Positions 40,698 to 47,806 of a DNA stretch of 64,000 nucleotides are shown here, piece by piece. Position 1 is the stretch's first letter, and each line of letters begins with the position of its first letter. The notes under the pieces are model-generated. The model made no database searches and was not told the origin of the DNA. It worked only from the letters and a program-made list of their open reading frames with translations. Made by a program: the position numbers and the translations under genes. Source of the stretch: Dehalococcoidia bacterium (GTDB lineage Bacteria > Chloroflexota > Dehalococcoidia > CAUJGQ01); the NCBI GenBank assembly GCA_035310145.1, contig DATGEL010000022.1, forward strand, positions 1 through 64,000. The letters are read 5' to 3'.

Positions 40698-41587
40698 TGC
40701 AAACCGCCGCCCTGCGCAAGAGCGTCGCCGTTTCGTTTCCCGCGCGGCTGGGCCAGGCGCTACGGCGCGGGCCGCTGCACATCGTGATTATCGCCATCTG
40801 CCTGCTGTGGCTGGTGCCGGCCGCGGGGCTGCTGGTCTCCTCCTTCCGGCCGCCGGCGCTGGTCTCGCGCACGGGCTGGTGGACGGCCCTGCAGCCGCCG
40901 CTGCACTTCACGCTGGACAATTACCAAAAGGTGCTGACGACGAACCACATGGGGCAGAGCTTCGTCAACAGCCTCTTCATCGCGATTCCGGCCACCGTCA
41001 TCCCCATCCTGGTCGCGGCCTACGCGGCCTACGCCTTCGCCTGGATGGAGTTTCCGGGGCGCGACTGGCTTTTCCTCGTCGTCGTCGGCCTGCTGGTGGT
41101 GCCGCCGCAGATGACGCTGATCCCGGTGCTGCGCCTGTACACGCAGTTGCACCTCGCCGGCACGTTTCCCGGCCTCTGGCTGGCGCACACGGGCTACGGC
41201 CTGCCCTTCGCCGTCTACCTGCTGCGCAACTTCTTCGGCTCGCTGCCGCGCGAGATGATGGAGTCGGCCTACGTCGACGGCGCCGGGCCGTTTACCGTCT
41301 TCTTCCGCCTTGTGCTGCCCACCTCGGTGCCGGCCCTGGCTTCGCTGGCGATCTTCCAATTCATGTGGGTTTGGAACGACCTGCTGATCGCGCTCGTCTA
41401 TCTCGGCGGCGCGCCGGACGTGGCGCCGATGCCGGTGACGATCAGCAACCTCGTCAACTCGCTGGGCCAGAACTGGCAACTGCTTACTGCCGCGGCCTTC
41501 ATCTCGATGGCGCTGCCGCTCAGCGTCTTCTTCGCCCTGCAGCGCTACTTCGTCTCCGGCATTCTCACCGGCGCGGTGAAGGGGTAG
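40697..41587 (+). CDS. CUT1 sugar ABC transporter permease (MalG-type)
   Basis: 296 residues and six hydrophobic helices. The MalG-type EAA motif is MESAYVDGAGPFTVFFRLVLPTSVPALA (about 190-217). TLDNYQKVL and MGQSFVNSLFIAIPATVIPILVAAYAAYAFA are family hallmarks. It overlaps the upstream permease gene. No ATP-binding subunit follows, so the importer must use an ATPase encoded elsewhere, as is common for CUT1 systems with a shared MsmK-like ATPase. Confidence 0.94.
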   Translation: MQTAALRKSVAVSFPARLGQALRRGPLHIVIIAICLLWLVPAAGLLVSSFRPPALVSRTGWWTALQPPLHFTLDNYQKVLTTNHMGQSFVNSLFIAIPATVIPILVAAYAAYAFAWMEFPGRDWLFLVVVGLLVVPPQMTLIPVLRLYTQLHLAGTFPGLWLAHTGYGLPFAVYLLRNFFGSLPREMMESAYVDGAGPFTVFFRLVLPTSVPALASLAIFQFMWVWNDLLIALVYLGGAPDVAPMPVTISNLVNSLGQNWQLLTAAAFISMALPLSVFFALQRYFVSGILTGAVKG

Positions 41588-41676
41588 CTCCGCCGCCGTG
41601 CAGCCTTGCAACGATGACTCCGCCGCAAAGCGGTGCATGCGGCTCAAGGTCGCGTCGTTTTCCTGCTGAGGTCCCG

Positions 41677-41682
41677 TAGTAT
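41677..41682 (+). promoter_or_regulatory. Possible -10 box giving a leaderless SARP transcript
   Basis: TAGTAT ends seven bases before the ATG at 41689, so transcription would start at or next to the start codon. No ribosome binding site is seen for this gene, which fits a leaderless message. The -35 region is poor (GTCGTT). Confidence 0.3.
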
Positions 41683-41688
41683 CTGCGC

Positions 41689-42738
41689 ATGAACAGCGCT
41701 CAGGCGATCAGCGCGGCGGCACGTGCCGAACCAACAGCAGCGCTCTCGACCGGGGAACTGACAGAACTGCTGTCGGCTGTGCGCCAGCTTCAGGCCGAGC
41801 ACGCCGGCGCGCTGCAGGTGCTGCGCCGGCTCGAACAGCGATTCAGCGGCAGCGGCCTCGGCGATCGGCACGCGGCTGAGGCCGCGGCGGAAGGCGCCGC
41901 AGGCGCCCTCTGGCATGATGCGCTCGATCGCCCCGCGCGCGTGCATCGTCTGCAGGTGCAGGTGCTCGGCCCGTTCCGTGCCTGGCTGGACGGGCGCCCC
42001 ATCGACAACTGGCAGAACCGACGGGCACGGACGCTGCTCAAGTGCCTCGCGGTCAACGAGCGGCAGCGTGCGCCGCGGGAGCAACTGATCGAGGCGCTCT
42101 GGCCCGGCGCGGATCCGCGCGCCGGCGCTAACTCGCTGCGAGTGACCATCCACGCGCTGCGCCGAATCCTGGCGGAGGCGGCCGGCGAGGCGGGCGCCGA
42201 CGATTTGCTCCTCTGCGAGGGAGACGGCTACGGCTTCGGCCCGAGCCTCGCCGTGGACGTCGATGTGATCAGCTTCGAACGGCTCTGGCAGCGAGGCCGC
42301 CGGCTCGAACAGGAGGAGGCGCCCGAGCGGGCGCTGGCCGCCTTCGAAGCCGCGGAGGCGCTCTACCAGGGTGACTTTCTCCAGGACGATCCCTACGACG
42401 AGTGGACGGTCCTGCGGCGCGAAGCGCTGAGGGACTGCTACCTGGCCTTGCTGGCGCGGCTTGGCCGGCGCTCCCTCGAACGGGGCGATTATGAAGGCTG
42501 CATTCAGCGCTGTCAGCGGCTTCTCCGCCAGGACCCCTGCCGCGAAGACATCTACCAATGGCTGATGCGCTGCCACGCCGCGCTTGGCCAGCCGGGGCGT
42601 GTGCGCCGCTGGTTTGACGTCTGCACCGCCGTGTTGCGCCAGGAACTTGACCTGCCGCCGGGACCGGAGACGGTTGCGCTCTTGCACGCACTGCGGGCGA
42701 GTCCGGCGACAATTAATTCCGCACTAACGCCCGATTAA
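41689..42738 (+). CDS. SARP/BTAD-family transcriptional regulator
   Basis: 349 residues. An N-terminal extension with a short coiled-coil (TGELTELLSAVRQLQAEHAGALQVLRRLEQ, about 21-50) precedes an OmpR-type winged helix at about 87-165 (VQVLGPFRAWLDG, NRRARTLLKCLAVN, REQLIEALWP, NSLRVTIHALRRIL). A bacterial transcriptional activator domain follows (about 190-340; DVDVISFERLWQRGRRLE, YEGCIQRCQRLLRQDPCREDIYQWLMRCHAALGQ). Proteins of this architecture commonly switch on secondary-metabolite clusters. It lies directly upstream of the RiPP-like locus and is its likely activator (inference). Confidence 0.9.
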   Translation: MNSAQAISAAARAEPTAALSTGELTELLSAVRQLQAEHAGALQVLRRLEQRFSGSGLGDRHAAEAAAEGAAGALWHDALDRPARVHRLQVQVLGPFRAWLDGRPIDNWQNRRARTLLKCLAVNERQRAPREQLIEALWPGADPRAGANSLRVTIHALRRILAEAAGEAGADDLLLCEGDGYGFGPSLAVDVDVISFERLWQRGRRLEQEEAPERALAAFEAAEALYQGDFLQDDPYDEWTVLRREALRDCYLALLARLGRRSLERGDYEGCIQRCQRLLRQDPCREDIYQWLMRCHAALGQPGRVRRWFDVCTAVLRQELDLPPGPETVALLHALRASPATINSALTPD

Positions 42739-42890
42739 CGTGCCAGTAATCACCCTTCTCTAGTGTGAACAGCGAAATACTCTGCGTCGCCGAGGCGAGT
42801 GGCGTCCTCTCGACCGAATTCGCGTCGCCGCTTCGCAGTCGCCGATTCGTGGCGTCTCCGTGGCTCAGTGACCAGCAAAAGGGGCACCGG

Positions 42891-43103
42891 GTGACCGACT
42901 ACTCGTCGTTCATCCTCAAGATTCGCATCGATGAGCGGCGCAATGTGCTGGTTGGTTCGATCGAGCACGCTGCGACGAAAGAGTCGCTGCGATTCCGCGA
43001 GATGGGCCGGATGATGCAGTTCATCTTTGCGCATCTCCCGCCGGCCTCGAACCCGATGATCCCCACGGCTGCGGCCGGCCCGGCCGACGACGGCCAGAGG
43101 TGA
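42891..43103 (+). CDS. Small conserved-looking protein of the peptide-like locus
   Basis: 70 residues from a GTG at 42891; the frame is open back to a GTG at 42765. It has a compact beta-rich core, SSFILKIRIDERRNVLVGSIEHAATKE, then SLRFREMGRMMQFIFAHL, and a Pro/Ala tail. The strand-turn-strand plus F-x-x-x-x-x-M-x-x-F-I-x-x-H-L pattern looks like a small domain I have seen beside BTAD regulators, but I cannot name it. The position right after the SARP gene suggests a role in the same system; a regulatory partner or accessory peptide is possible. Confidence 0.55.
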   Translation: MTDYSSFILKIRIDERRNVLVGSIEHAATKESLRFREMGRMMQFIFAHLPPASNPMIPTAAAGPADDGQR

Positions 43104-43200
43104 GTTCGCGGGGCGCGCCGGTCGCCTCGACCTCGCCTCTTCAGCCGCACCTTCCTACCCGGCAACGCCCAGCCGGGCCCGCCGTTGCAACCGCGCAAAC

Positions 43201-43339
43201 GGAGGTGTCGCCATGTGACGGGATGCCGAGCGGCCGCCAGGAGCGCGGCCGCTTCCACCGCCCACTAACCGGCGCGATGGCAAGAGCCCAAGGCAAACAG
43301 GAGGGACATCCGTTATGGCGACCCCGACCGAGTCCTTGA
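43201..43339 (+). promoter_or_regulatory. Leader with start-stop codon pair and short uORF before the first small peptide
   Basis: GGAGG at 43201-43205 precedes ATG-TGA (43213-43218), a start immediately followed by a stop. Five bases on, another ATG (43223) opens a 38-codon frame that ends at 43339, 25 bp inside the 96-aa peptide gene. A 9-bp perfect stem AGCGGCCGC/GCGGCCGCT (43229-43253) lies in it. This could tune ribosome access to the peptide gene (inference). Confidence 0.35.
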
Positions 43340-43605
43340 TCCAGAAGTTGGAAAGCTTCGCCGGCACGCTCTCCGATCCCGAGCGAGAGGTGCTCGGCGA
43401 GCTCCTGCTGAACAGCGTCGACAGCAGCAAGACCCCGCAGGACGTTGCCGGCTATCTCCTCGCCTCCGGTCCGTCGTCCCTGCTTGGCGGCGCGATTCTC
43501 GGGGCCCAGGCGAGCAACAACACGTTCACGCGGCTGCACCTGCAGACGGCGCCGAACAACATCGTTCTGGTCGCGGCCGGCCCCAGGGCGCGCGGCCAGC
43601 TCTAA
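43315..43605 (+). CDS. Putative RiPP precursor peptide P1
   Basis: 96 residues, no Cys, not exported by a classical signal. The N-terminal part is helical and acidic (KLESFAGTLSDPEREVLGELL, with K11 to S34). Eleven of 24 residues there are identical to the corresponding segment (K20-S43) of the 99-aa protein at 49216-49515. The C-terminal part is quite different: a Gly/Ala/Ser stretch, then NNTFTRLHLQTAPNNIVLVAAGP. Shared leader plus variable core is the layout of RiPP precursors. AGGAGGG lies ten bases upstream. It precedes the radical SAM operon, separated by a long stem-loop. Function is inferred from context only. Confidence 0.65.
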   Translation: MATPTESLIQKLESFAGTLSDPEREVLGELLLNSVDSSKTPQDVAGYLLASGPSSLLGGAILGAQASNNTFTRLHLQTAPNNIVLVAAGPRARGQL

Positions 43606-43608
43606 CAG

Positions 43609-43680
43609 ATGGTTTCAAAACCGGCGTTCAGGTGCGATCGCACACCTACAAGCGGGAACTCGCGCCGGTTATGAAACCAT
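43609..43680 (+). terminator. Long stem-loop directly after the P1 gene
   Basis: ATGGTTTCAAAACCGGCG (43609-43626) and CGCCGGTTATGAAACCAT (43663-43680) form an 18-bp stem with one mismatch. Inside the loop lies the perfect 12-base palindrome GTGCGATCGCAC. It begins 4 bases after the P1 stop. In RiPP operons a hairpin here commonly causes partial termination, so precursor outnumbers enzymes. There is no T-run. Confidence 0.75.
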
Positions 43681-43694
43681 GTCTAAGCCCCGCT

Positions 43695-43799
43695 CCCGGC
43701 AATCCCTCCGTCCAGGCGGTCCCGGCAGCAGCGCCCCACGCCTCACTCGGCGCGGAGCGCCGCGACGCCGCCGCGCGGCCGGGCCGGGGGATTGCCGGG
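43695..43799 (+). repeat. Second inverted repeat in the P1-radical SAM gap
   Basis: CCCGGCAATCCC (43695-43706) and GGGATTGCCGGG (43788-43799) are perfect 12-bp reverse complements, 81 bases apart. The loop is very GC-rich. Together with the preceding hairpin nearly the whole 244-bp gap between P1 and the first radical SAM gene is structured. Confidence 0.6.
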
Positions 43800-43849
43800 G
43801 ACGCTCGGGCATCGCTGAGTGTGTCTAGCCGGCCATTGGAGGTAGTCGC

Positions 43850-45319
43850 ATGGTAGCGCTGCAGCCCGCACGCAATTCGTCGAGCGCGGCAGCGGAATTG
43901 AACCTCGGCGTGCTGCTGCAGCAGCATCCGGAGCTGCAGATCGAGCAGGACGAGTACAACATCAATGTCACGGCGAACTTCGGCCGGACGCTCACGGCGG
44001 CGGAGGTCTTCGACCGTTACGCGGCCCATCCCGGCCGCGGTATGCCGGCGCATCTCTACTTTCATGTGCCCCTCTGCTCGTATATCTGCCACTTCTGCAA
44101 CTATGTGAAGCGGCGCCTGCCCAACGACGGCAAAGCCGATGCAACCCTGGATGAGTGGGTGACGCTGCTGACCGCCGAGTCGCAGGCCTATCTCGATCGG
44201 GTCGGCTGGCTGCGAGAGGCGCGGATCGAGTCGTTCTTCATCGGCGGCGGCACCGCGGCGCTGCTGCGGCCGCGGCAGCTCGAACGGCTGATCGCGCACG
44301 TGCGCAAGAACTACGCGCTCAGCCCGGACTGCGAGCTGACGCTGGAAGGCAACCCCGACAACTTCCAGTGCGACTACATCCGCGCCGCGCAGGCGATCGG
44401 CTTCAACCGCTTCAGCGTGGGTGTGCAGTCGTTCCAGGACGAGGTCACGGGCTTCACCGGCCGCGGCCACGACGGCAGAGCCTCGCTTGCCGCGATCGAC
44501 CACCTGCTGGAATCGCACCGCCCCTTCAACGTCGACATTATGTTCGGACTGCCGTTTCAGACCGTCGAAAGCGTGGAGAGAGACATCCGCACACTCGTCA
44601 CCCGGCGCGTGCCGACGATCACGATCTACCGCCTGCGCAACGCCGAGCGGCACAAGATGGGGATCGGCAACCGCGCCCTCTGGAACGTGCCCGCCGTGCG
44701 CGACCAGCTGCACGCCGAGCATCGCTTCCCCAGCATCACGACCACGTACGCGATGCGCGAGGCGGCGGTGCGCACCCTCCTGGAGCACGGCTACACGCCC
44801 AGCCCTTGCGGCTGGTGGAACGCGCCCGGCACCTATCCGGAGGGCAACATCCCGCGTGTCTCCCGCAACAAGTGGCAGCGCTACGACACGATGATCGCCT
44901 TCGGCCCCGGCGCCTACGGCTGGCTGACCGGCGAGACGGCCGAGGTCGTACAAACCCACAACGAGACGGACATCGCCGCCTACGCGAAACGCGTCAAGGC
45001 GGGCGACAGCCGCCCGATCGCCTTCGGCCGGCTGCTCAGCGGTCACCAGGCGGCCGGCTCGGCGCTCGGCTTCGCCTTCAAGGCGAACCAGCCGATCCGC
45101 CCGGAGCGCTTCCGCCGCCAGTATGGCGTCGAGATCCTCGAACAGGAACCGTACCGCGGCGTGTTCCGGGAGCTGGTGGCGCGCGGCCTGCTCGAGTTTG
45201 TTGAGGGCGGCGCCGCGCTAAAGCCGACGCTGAACGGCGAGGCGCTGCATGAAGAGATCATCAGCGTCTACCTGCAGGGCCGCATCGGGCAGTTCGACGA
45301 GGCCGTTTGCCGGCGTTAG
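43850..45319 (+). CDS. HemN-like radical SAM protein (class C methyltransferase-type candidate)
   Basis: 489 residues. The cluster-binding motif is Cys76-x3-Cys80-x2-Cys83 (HVPLCSYICHFCNYVKR), preceded by YFHVP as in HemN. FFIGGGTAALL (129-139) is the GGGT SAM motif, followed by CELTLEGNPDNF and FNRFSVGVQSFQDEV, also HemN-like. A HemN C-terminal domain is recognisable near RELVARGLLEF. HemN relatives in natural-product loci are often class C radical SAM methyltransferases or cyclases, while true HemN acts in haem synthesis. GGAGG eight bases upstream. First gene of a compact operon. Confidence 0.85.
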   Translation: MVALQPARNSSSAAAELNLGVLLQQHPELQIEQDEYNINVTANFGRTLTAAEVFDRYAAHPGRGMPAHLYFHVPLCSYICHFCNYVKRRLPNDGKADATLDEWVTLLTAESQAYLDRVGWLREARIESFFIGGGTAALLRPRQLERLIAHVRKNYALSPDCELTLEGNPDNFQCDYIRAAQAIGFNRFSVGVQSFQDEVTGFTGRGHDGRASLAAIDHLLESHRPFNVDIMFGLPFQTVESVERDIRTLVTRRVPTITIYRLRNAERHKMGIGNRALWNVPAVRDQLHAEHRFPSITTTYAMREAAVRTLLEHGYTPSPCGWWNAPGTYPEGNIPRVSRNKWQRYDTMIAFGPGAYGWLTGETAEVVQTHNETDIAAYAKRVKAGDSRPIAFGRLLSGHQAAGSALGFAFKANQPIRPERFRRQYGVEILEQEPYRGVFRELVARGLLEFVEGGAALKPTLNGEALHEEIISVYLQGRIGQFDEAVCRR

Positions 45320-45321
45320 GG

Positions 45322-46122
45322 ATGAGCGAGGGCTGCATGCCAGGCATCGAGCTGCGGTCGGGCGGTGAACCGTTCCGCTGCGTGTACGATCCGCCCGCGA
45401 CGCTGGGGAGCCGCGTCTGCTTAATCGTCCAGTCGGGCCAGGCCGGGCCGATCGACGAGCCGACCACAGAGAACCGGCTCTACGAGCGGCTGGGACTGCG
45501 TCTGTCACGTCACGGCGCCGGCACGATCCGCTTCGAGATGCAGCACCGCGCGGATCGCCACCTCGCGGCCTCGCCCGCCGAGTTCGCAGAGCGGGTACGG
45601 CGTTTGGAGAGTGTGCTGGCGGCGCCTGATCTGCAGCCCCTGCTGCCGCGCACAGTGCTGCTGGGCGCCTCGCTGGGCGCCGACGTCGTGCTGGCGGCGC
45701 TGTCTTCGAAGCGAGCGGCAAATATCAGGCTTGCGGGGCTGGTGTTGATCGGCTGCGTCATCGAGGCGCCGGTCCGCCTGCGGGCGCGGGTCGGCGCCGC
45801 CGCATTCGTCTACGGCGCAGGCGATTATGTCGCGTACGTAGATGCAGCCGGCAACCAGACCGCGCCCCGGCGCCCCGCGGACTACGCTCCGGCCACGCTC
45901 CGACGCCTCGCCGGCGTCGATGCCGCGGCGAAGCTCCACATCCTCGACGGTCTAGGCCACACGCTGGCGCCCTGCGTCGAGATGCAGCGGGCGCCGGACC
46001 CTGTCCCGCTGCTCACCCGACTCGTGCTGCGGACGTGCGCGGGGCACGCATCGCCAGACGGCGATCATCGCGTTGGATGGAACGGAGAAACGCCGAATTC
46101 GGCTCTGGAGCGCAGCGCATGA
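45322..46122 (+). CDS. Alpha/beta-hydrolase-like protein of the peptide-like locus
   Basis: 266 residues. The nucleophile elbow GASLGAD puts Ser117 in the catalytic position, with His213 in LDGLGHTLAP as a plausible partner and acidic residues between. The N-terminal strand-loop is unusual (SRVCLIVQSGQAGPIDEPTTENRLYERLGLRL) and the lid region short. It starts two bases after the radical SAM stop and overlaps the next gene by ATGA, so it is firmly in the operon. A peptidase, esterase or thioesterase role on the modified peptide is possible. An alternative start is the ATG at 45337. Confidence 0.75.
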   Translation: MSEGCMPGIELRSGGEPFRCVYDPPATLGSRVCLIVQSGQAGPIDEPTTENRLYERLGLRLSRHGAGTIRFEMQHRADRHLAASPAEFAERVRRLESVLAAPDLQPLLPRTVLLGASLGADVVLAALSSKRAANIRLAGLVLIGCVIEAPVRLRARVGAAAFVYGAGDYVAYVDAAGNQTAPRRPADYAPATLRRLAGVDAAAKLHILDGLGHTLAPCVEMQRAPDPVPLLTRLVLRTCAGHASPDGDHRVGWNGETPNSALERSA

Positions 46123-46886
46123 CCACGACCGCCGCCGCCCGCTTCGACAAGATCGCCGCCAACTTTGCCACCAGCGAGGTGCACAGCAGCAGCCCGACCA
46201 TGCGGCGGCTGCACGAGTTGATCGCCCTGCCCGAAAGCGCCGCCGTCTGCGACGTCGCCTGCGGCGCGGGTCACCTGGCGCTGTCGTTCTCCGGCCGCGC
46301 CGCGCGCATCTGCGGCGTCGACCCGGCGCCGGCAATGCTGGACGCCTTCGCCACGCTGGCGAGCGAGCGCGGTGTCGCCGTCGAATGCATCCAGGCGTAT
46401 GCAGAACGGATTCCATTGCCAGACGCTTCCTTCGACCTGGTCGTGACGCGCCTCGCCGCACACCATTTCGCCCGCATCGAAGCGGCCGTGGCCGAGATGG
46501 CGCGGCTCACTCGGCCGGGCGGCAGCGTGGCCGTGATCGACCTCGAAGGGGACGCGGAGCCGGCGATCGACGCGTTCAATCACCGCTTGGAGCTGCTGCA
46601 CGACCCGACCCACGTGCGCAGCTATCCCGCTGCGCGCTGGCGGGAGCTGCTCGAGGACGCCGGGCTGCGCGTGGAGGCGCTCGAGCGCCGGCAGCGCGAG
46701 AGTCCCGCCGGCGTGCCGAGCAAGCGCTGGTGCGAGATCGCCGGTTCCGGCGCTGCGGCCGAAGCCGCGATCCGCGATCTGCTGGCGGCCGCGGACCCGG
46801 CCACACGTGAGGCGCTGGGCATCGAAGCCGATGGGGAAGAATTCCGCATTCCCGTCCGCACCGTGCTGCTCGTGGCGGGAAAGTAG
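46119..46886 (+). CDS. Class I SAM-dependent methyltransferase of the peptide-like locus
   Basis: 255 residues. Motif I is VCDVACGAGHLALSFSG (43-59), acidic strand-end Asp in CGVDPAPAML, motif II FDLVVTRLAAHHF and motif III MARLTRPGGSVAVIDLEGD, i.e. UbiE/MenG-like (Methyltransf_11). The C-terminal part (HDPTHVRSYPAARWRELLEDAGLRVEALERRQR) is typical of small-molecule methyltransferases. It overlaps the hydrolase gene by four bases. In this context it could methylate a peptide side chain or terminus, or a small precursor. Confidence 0.88.
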   Translation: MTTTAAARFDKIAANFATSEVHSSSPTMRRLHELIALPESAAVCDVACGAGHLALSFSGRAARICGVDPAPAMLDAFATLASERGVAVECIQAYAERIPLPDASFDLVVTRLAAHHFARIEAAVAEMARLTRPGGSVAVIDLEGDAEPAIDAFNHRLELLHDPTHVRSYPAARWRELLEDAGLRVEALERRQRESPAGVPSKRWCEIAGSGAAAEAAIRDLLAAADPATREALGIEADGEEFRIPVRTVLLVAGK

Positions 46887-46902
46887 GCAGGAAGGCGTCG
46901 AG

Positions 46903-47802
46903 ATGCCGGTGATCGAGATCCACTCGCCCCAGCCGCTGCCCCCGGCGGGCCTGCTGGATGCCCTCTGCGCCGAGGTTACGCGCACATTGGGCATACCGGC
47001 CGGCTTCGCCTGGGCCGTCTGGAACGGGCATCCCGCCGGCAGCTTCGCGCGGCCGGAGTGGGCCGCCGGCTCGCAGGCTCCCGTGGTCTTCGTGCGCTGC
47101 AAAAACCGCTACACGCAGGCGCAGGTCGGCGCCGTGATGCGCACGATCCAGCGCGTGCTCAGTGGCGGCCTGCACTGTTCAGCCGACGAGATTTACATCG
47201 CGGTCCAGCGCGTCGTGCCGCAAGAGCTGCTCGTGCGCGGCGCGATCTGGGAAGGCGATGAGGCGCCGGCAAGTTCAGACGCGGCCGCCGCCGGCGAACC
47301 TCCGGGAGTGATCATGCTGCGGCCGATCGGCTTCGTCTCCTCGCCGCGGCGCGACCTGAGCGATGACAACTGGGGCGGCGTGGTCGCCATGATCACGCTC
47401 GAGGCCGCCCGCTTCGGCGCCGACGCGCTCGCGGAGCTGGCGGACTTCTCCCACCTGGAGATCGTGTTCTTCATGCACCGCGTGCCCGAGGACGAGATCG
47501 AGAGCGGGAAGCGCCACCCACGCGGCCGCGCCGACTGGCCGGAGGCAGGCATCTTCGCGCAGCGCGCCAAGGGCCGCCCGAACCGTATCGGCGTCTCGCG
47601 TTGCCGTCTGCTGAGCGTGGAAGAGCGAATGCTGCGCGTACAGGGGCTCGACGCGGTGGACGGCACGCCGGTGCTGGATATCAAGCCGTACATGGCCGAA
47701 TTCGGGCCGTTGGGCGAGGTGCATCAGCCGGCCTGGGCCACGGAGCTGATGCAGGACTACTACGACACGCACCCGGCCCCCGCCGGCAGGCACGAGGAGT
47801 AA
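46903..47802 (+). CDS. Tautomerase-TrmO (UPF0066) fusion protein
   Basis: 299 residues in two parts. Residues 1-115 resemble the tautomerase superfamily: the chain starts MPVIEIHS, leaving Pro at the N-terminus after Met removal, and continues LLDALCAEVTRTLGIPAGF. Residues 136-275 match TrmO/TsaA, a beta-barrel SAM-dependent methyltransferase that acts on t6A37 of tRNA: LRPIGFVSSPRRDL, DFSHLEIVFFMHRV, GIFAQRAKGRPNRIGVSRC, VQGLDAVDGTPVLDIKPY. The Pro/Ala-rich linker lies at about 118-135. AGGAAGG seven bases upstream. I know of no characterised fusion of this kind. Being inside this operon suggests it acts on the pathway product rather than tRNA. Confidence 0.85.
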   Translation: MPVIEIHSPQPLPPAGLLDALCAEVTRTLGIPAGFAWAVWNGHPAGSFARPEWAAGSQAPVVFVRCKNRYTQAQVGAVMRTIQRVLSGGLHCSADEIYIAVQRVVPQELLVRGAIWEGDEAPASSDAAAAGEPPGVIMLRPIGFVSSPRRDLSDDNWGGVVAMITLEAARFGADALAELADFSHLEIVFFMHRVPEDEIESGKRHPRGRADWPEAGIFAQRAKGRPNRIGVSRCRLLSVEERMLRVQGLDAVDGTPVLDIKPYMAEFGPLGEVHQPAWATELMQDYYDTHPAPAGRHEE

Positions 47803-47806
47803 TGCG

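Noticed and set aside
40697-41587. ABC ATPase as third component of the sugar importer
   Set aside because: No Walker A or LSGGQ motif occurs between 38.1 and 41.7 kb on either strand.
45322-46122. Alpha/beta-hydrolase as a stand-alone housekeeping gene
   Set aside because: It starts 2 bp after the HemN-like gene and overlaps the methyltransferase, so it is an operon member.
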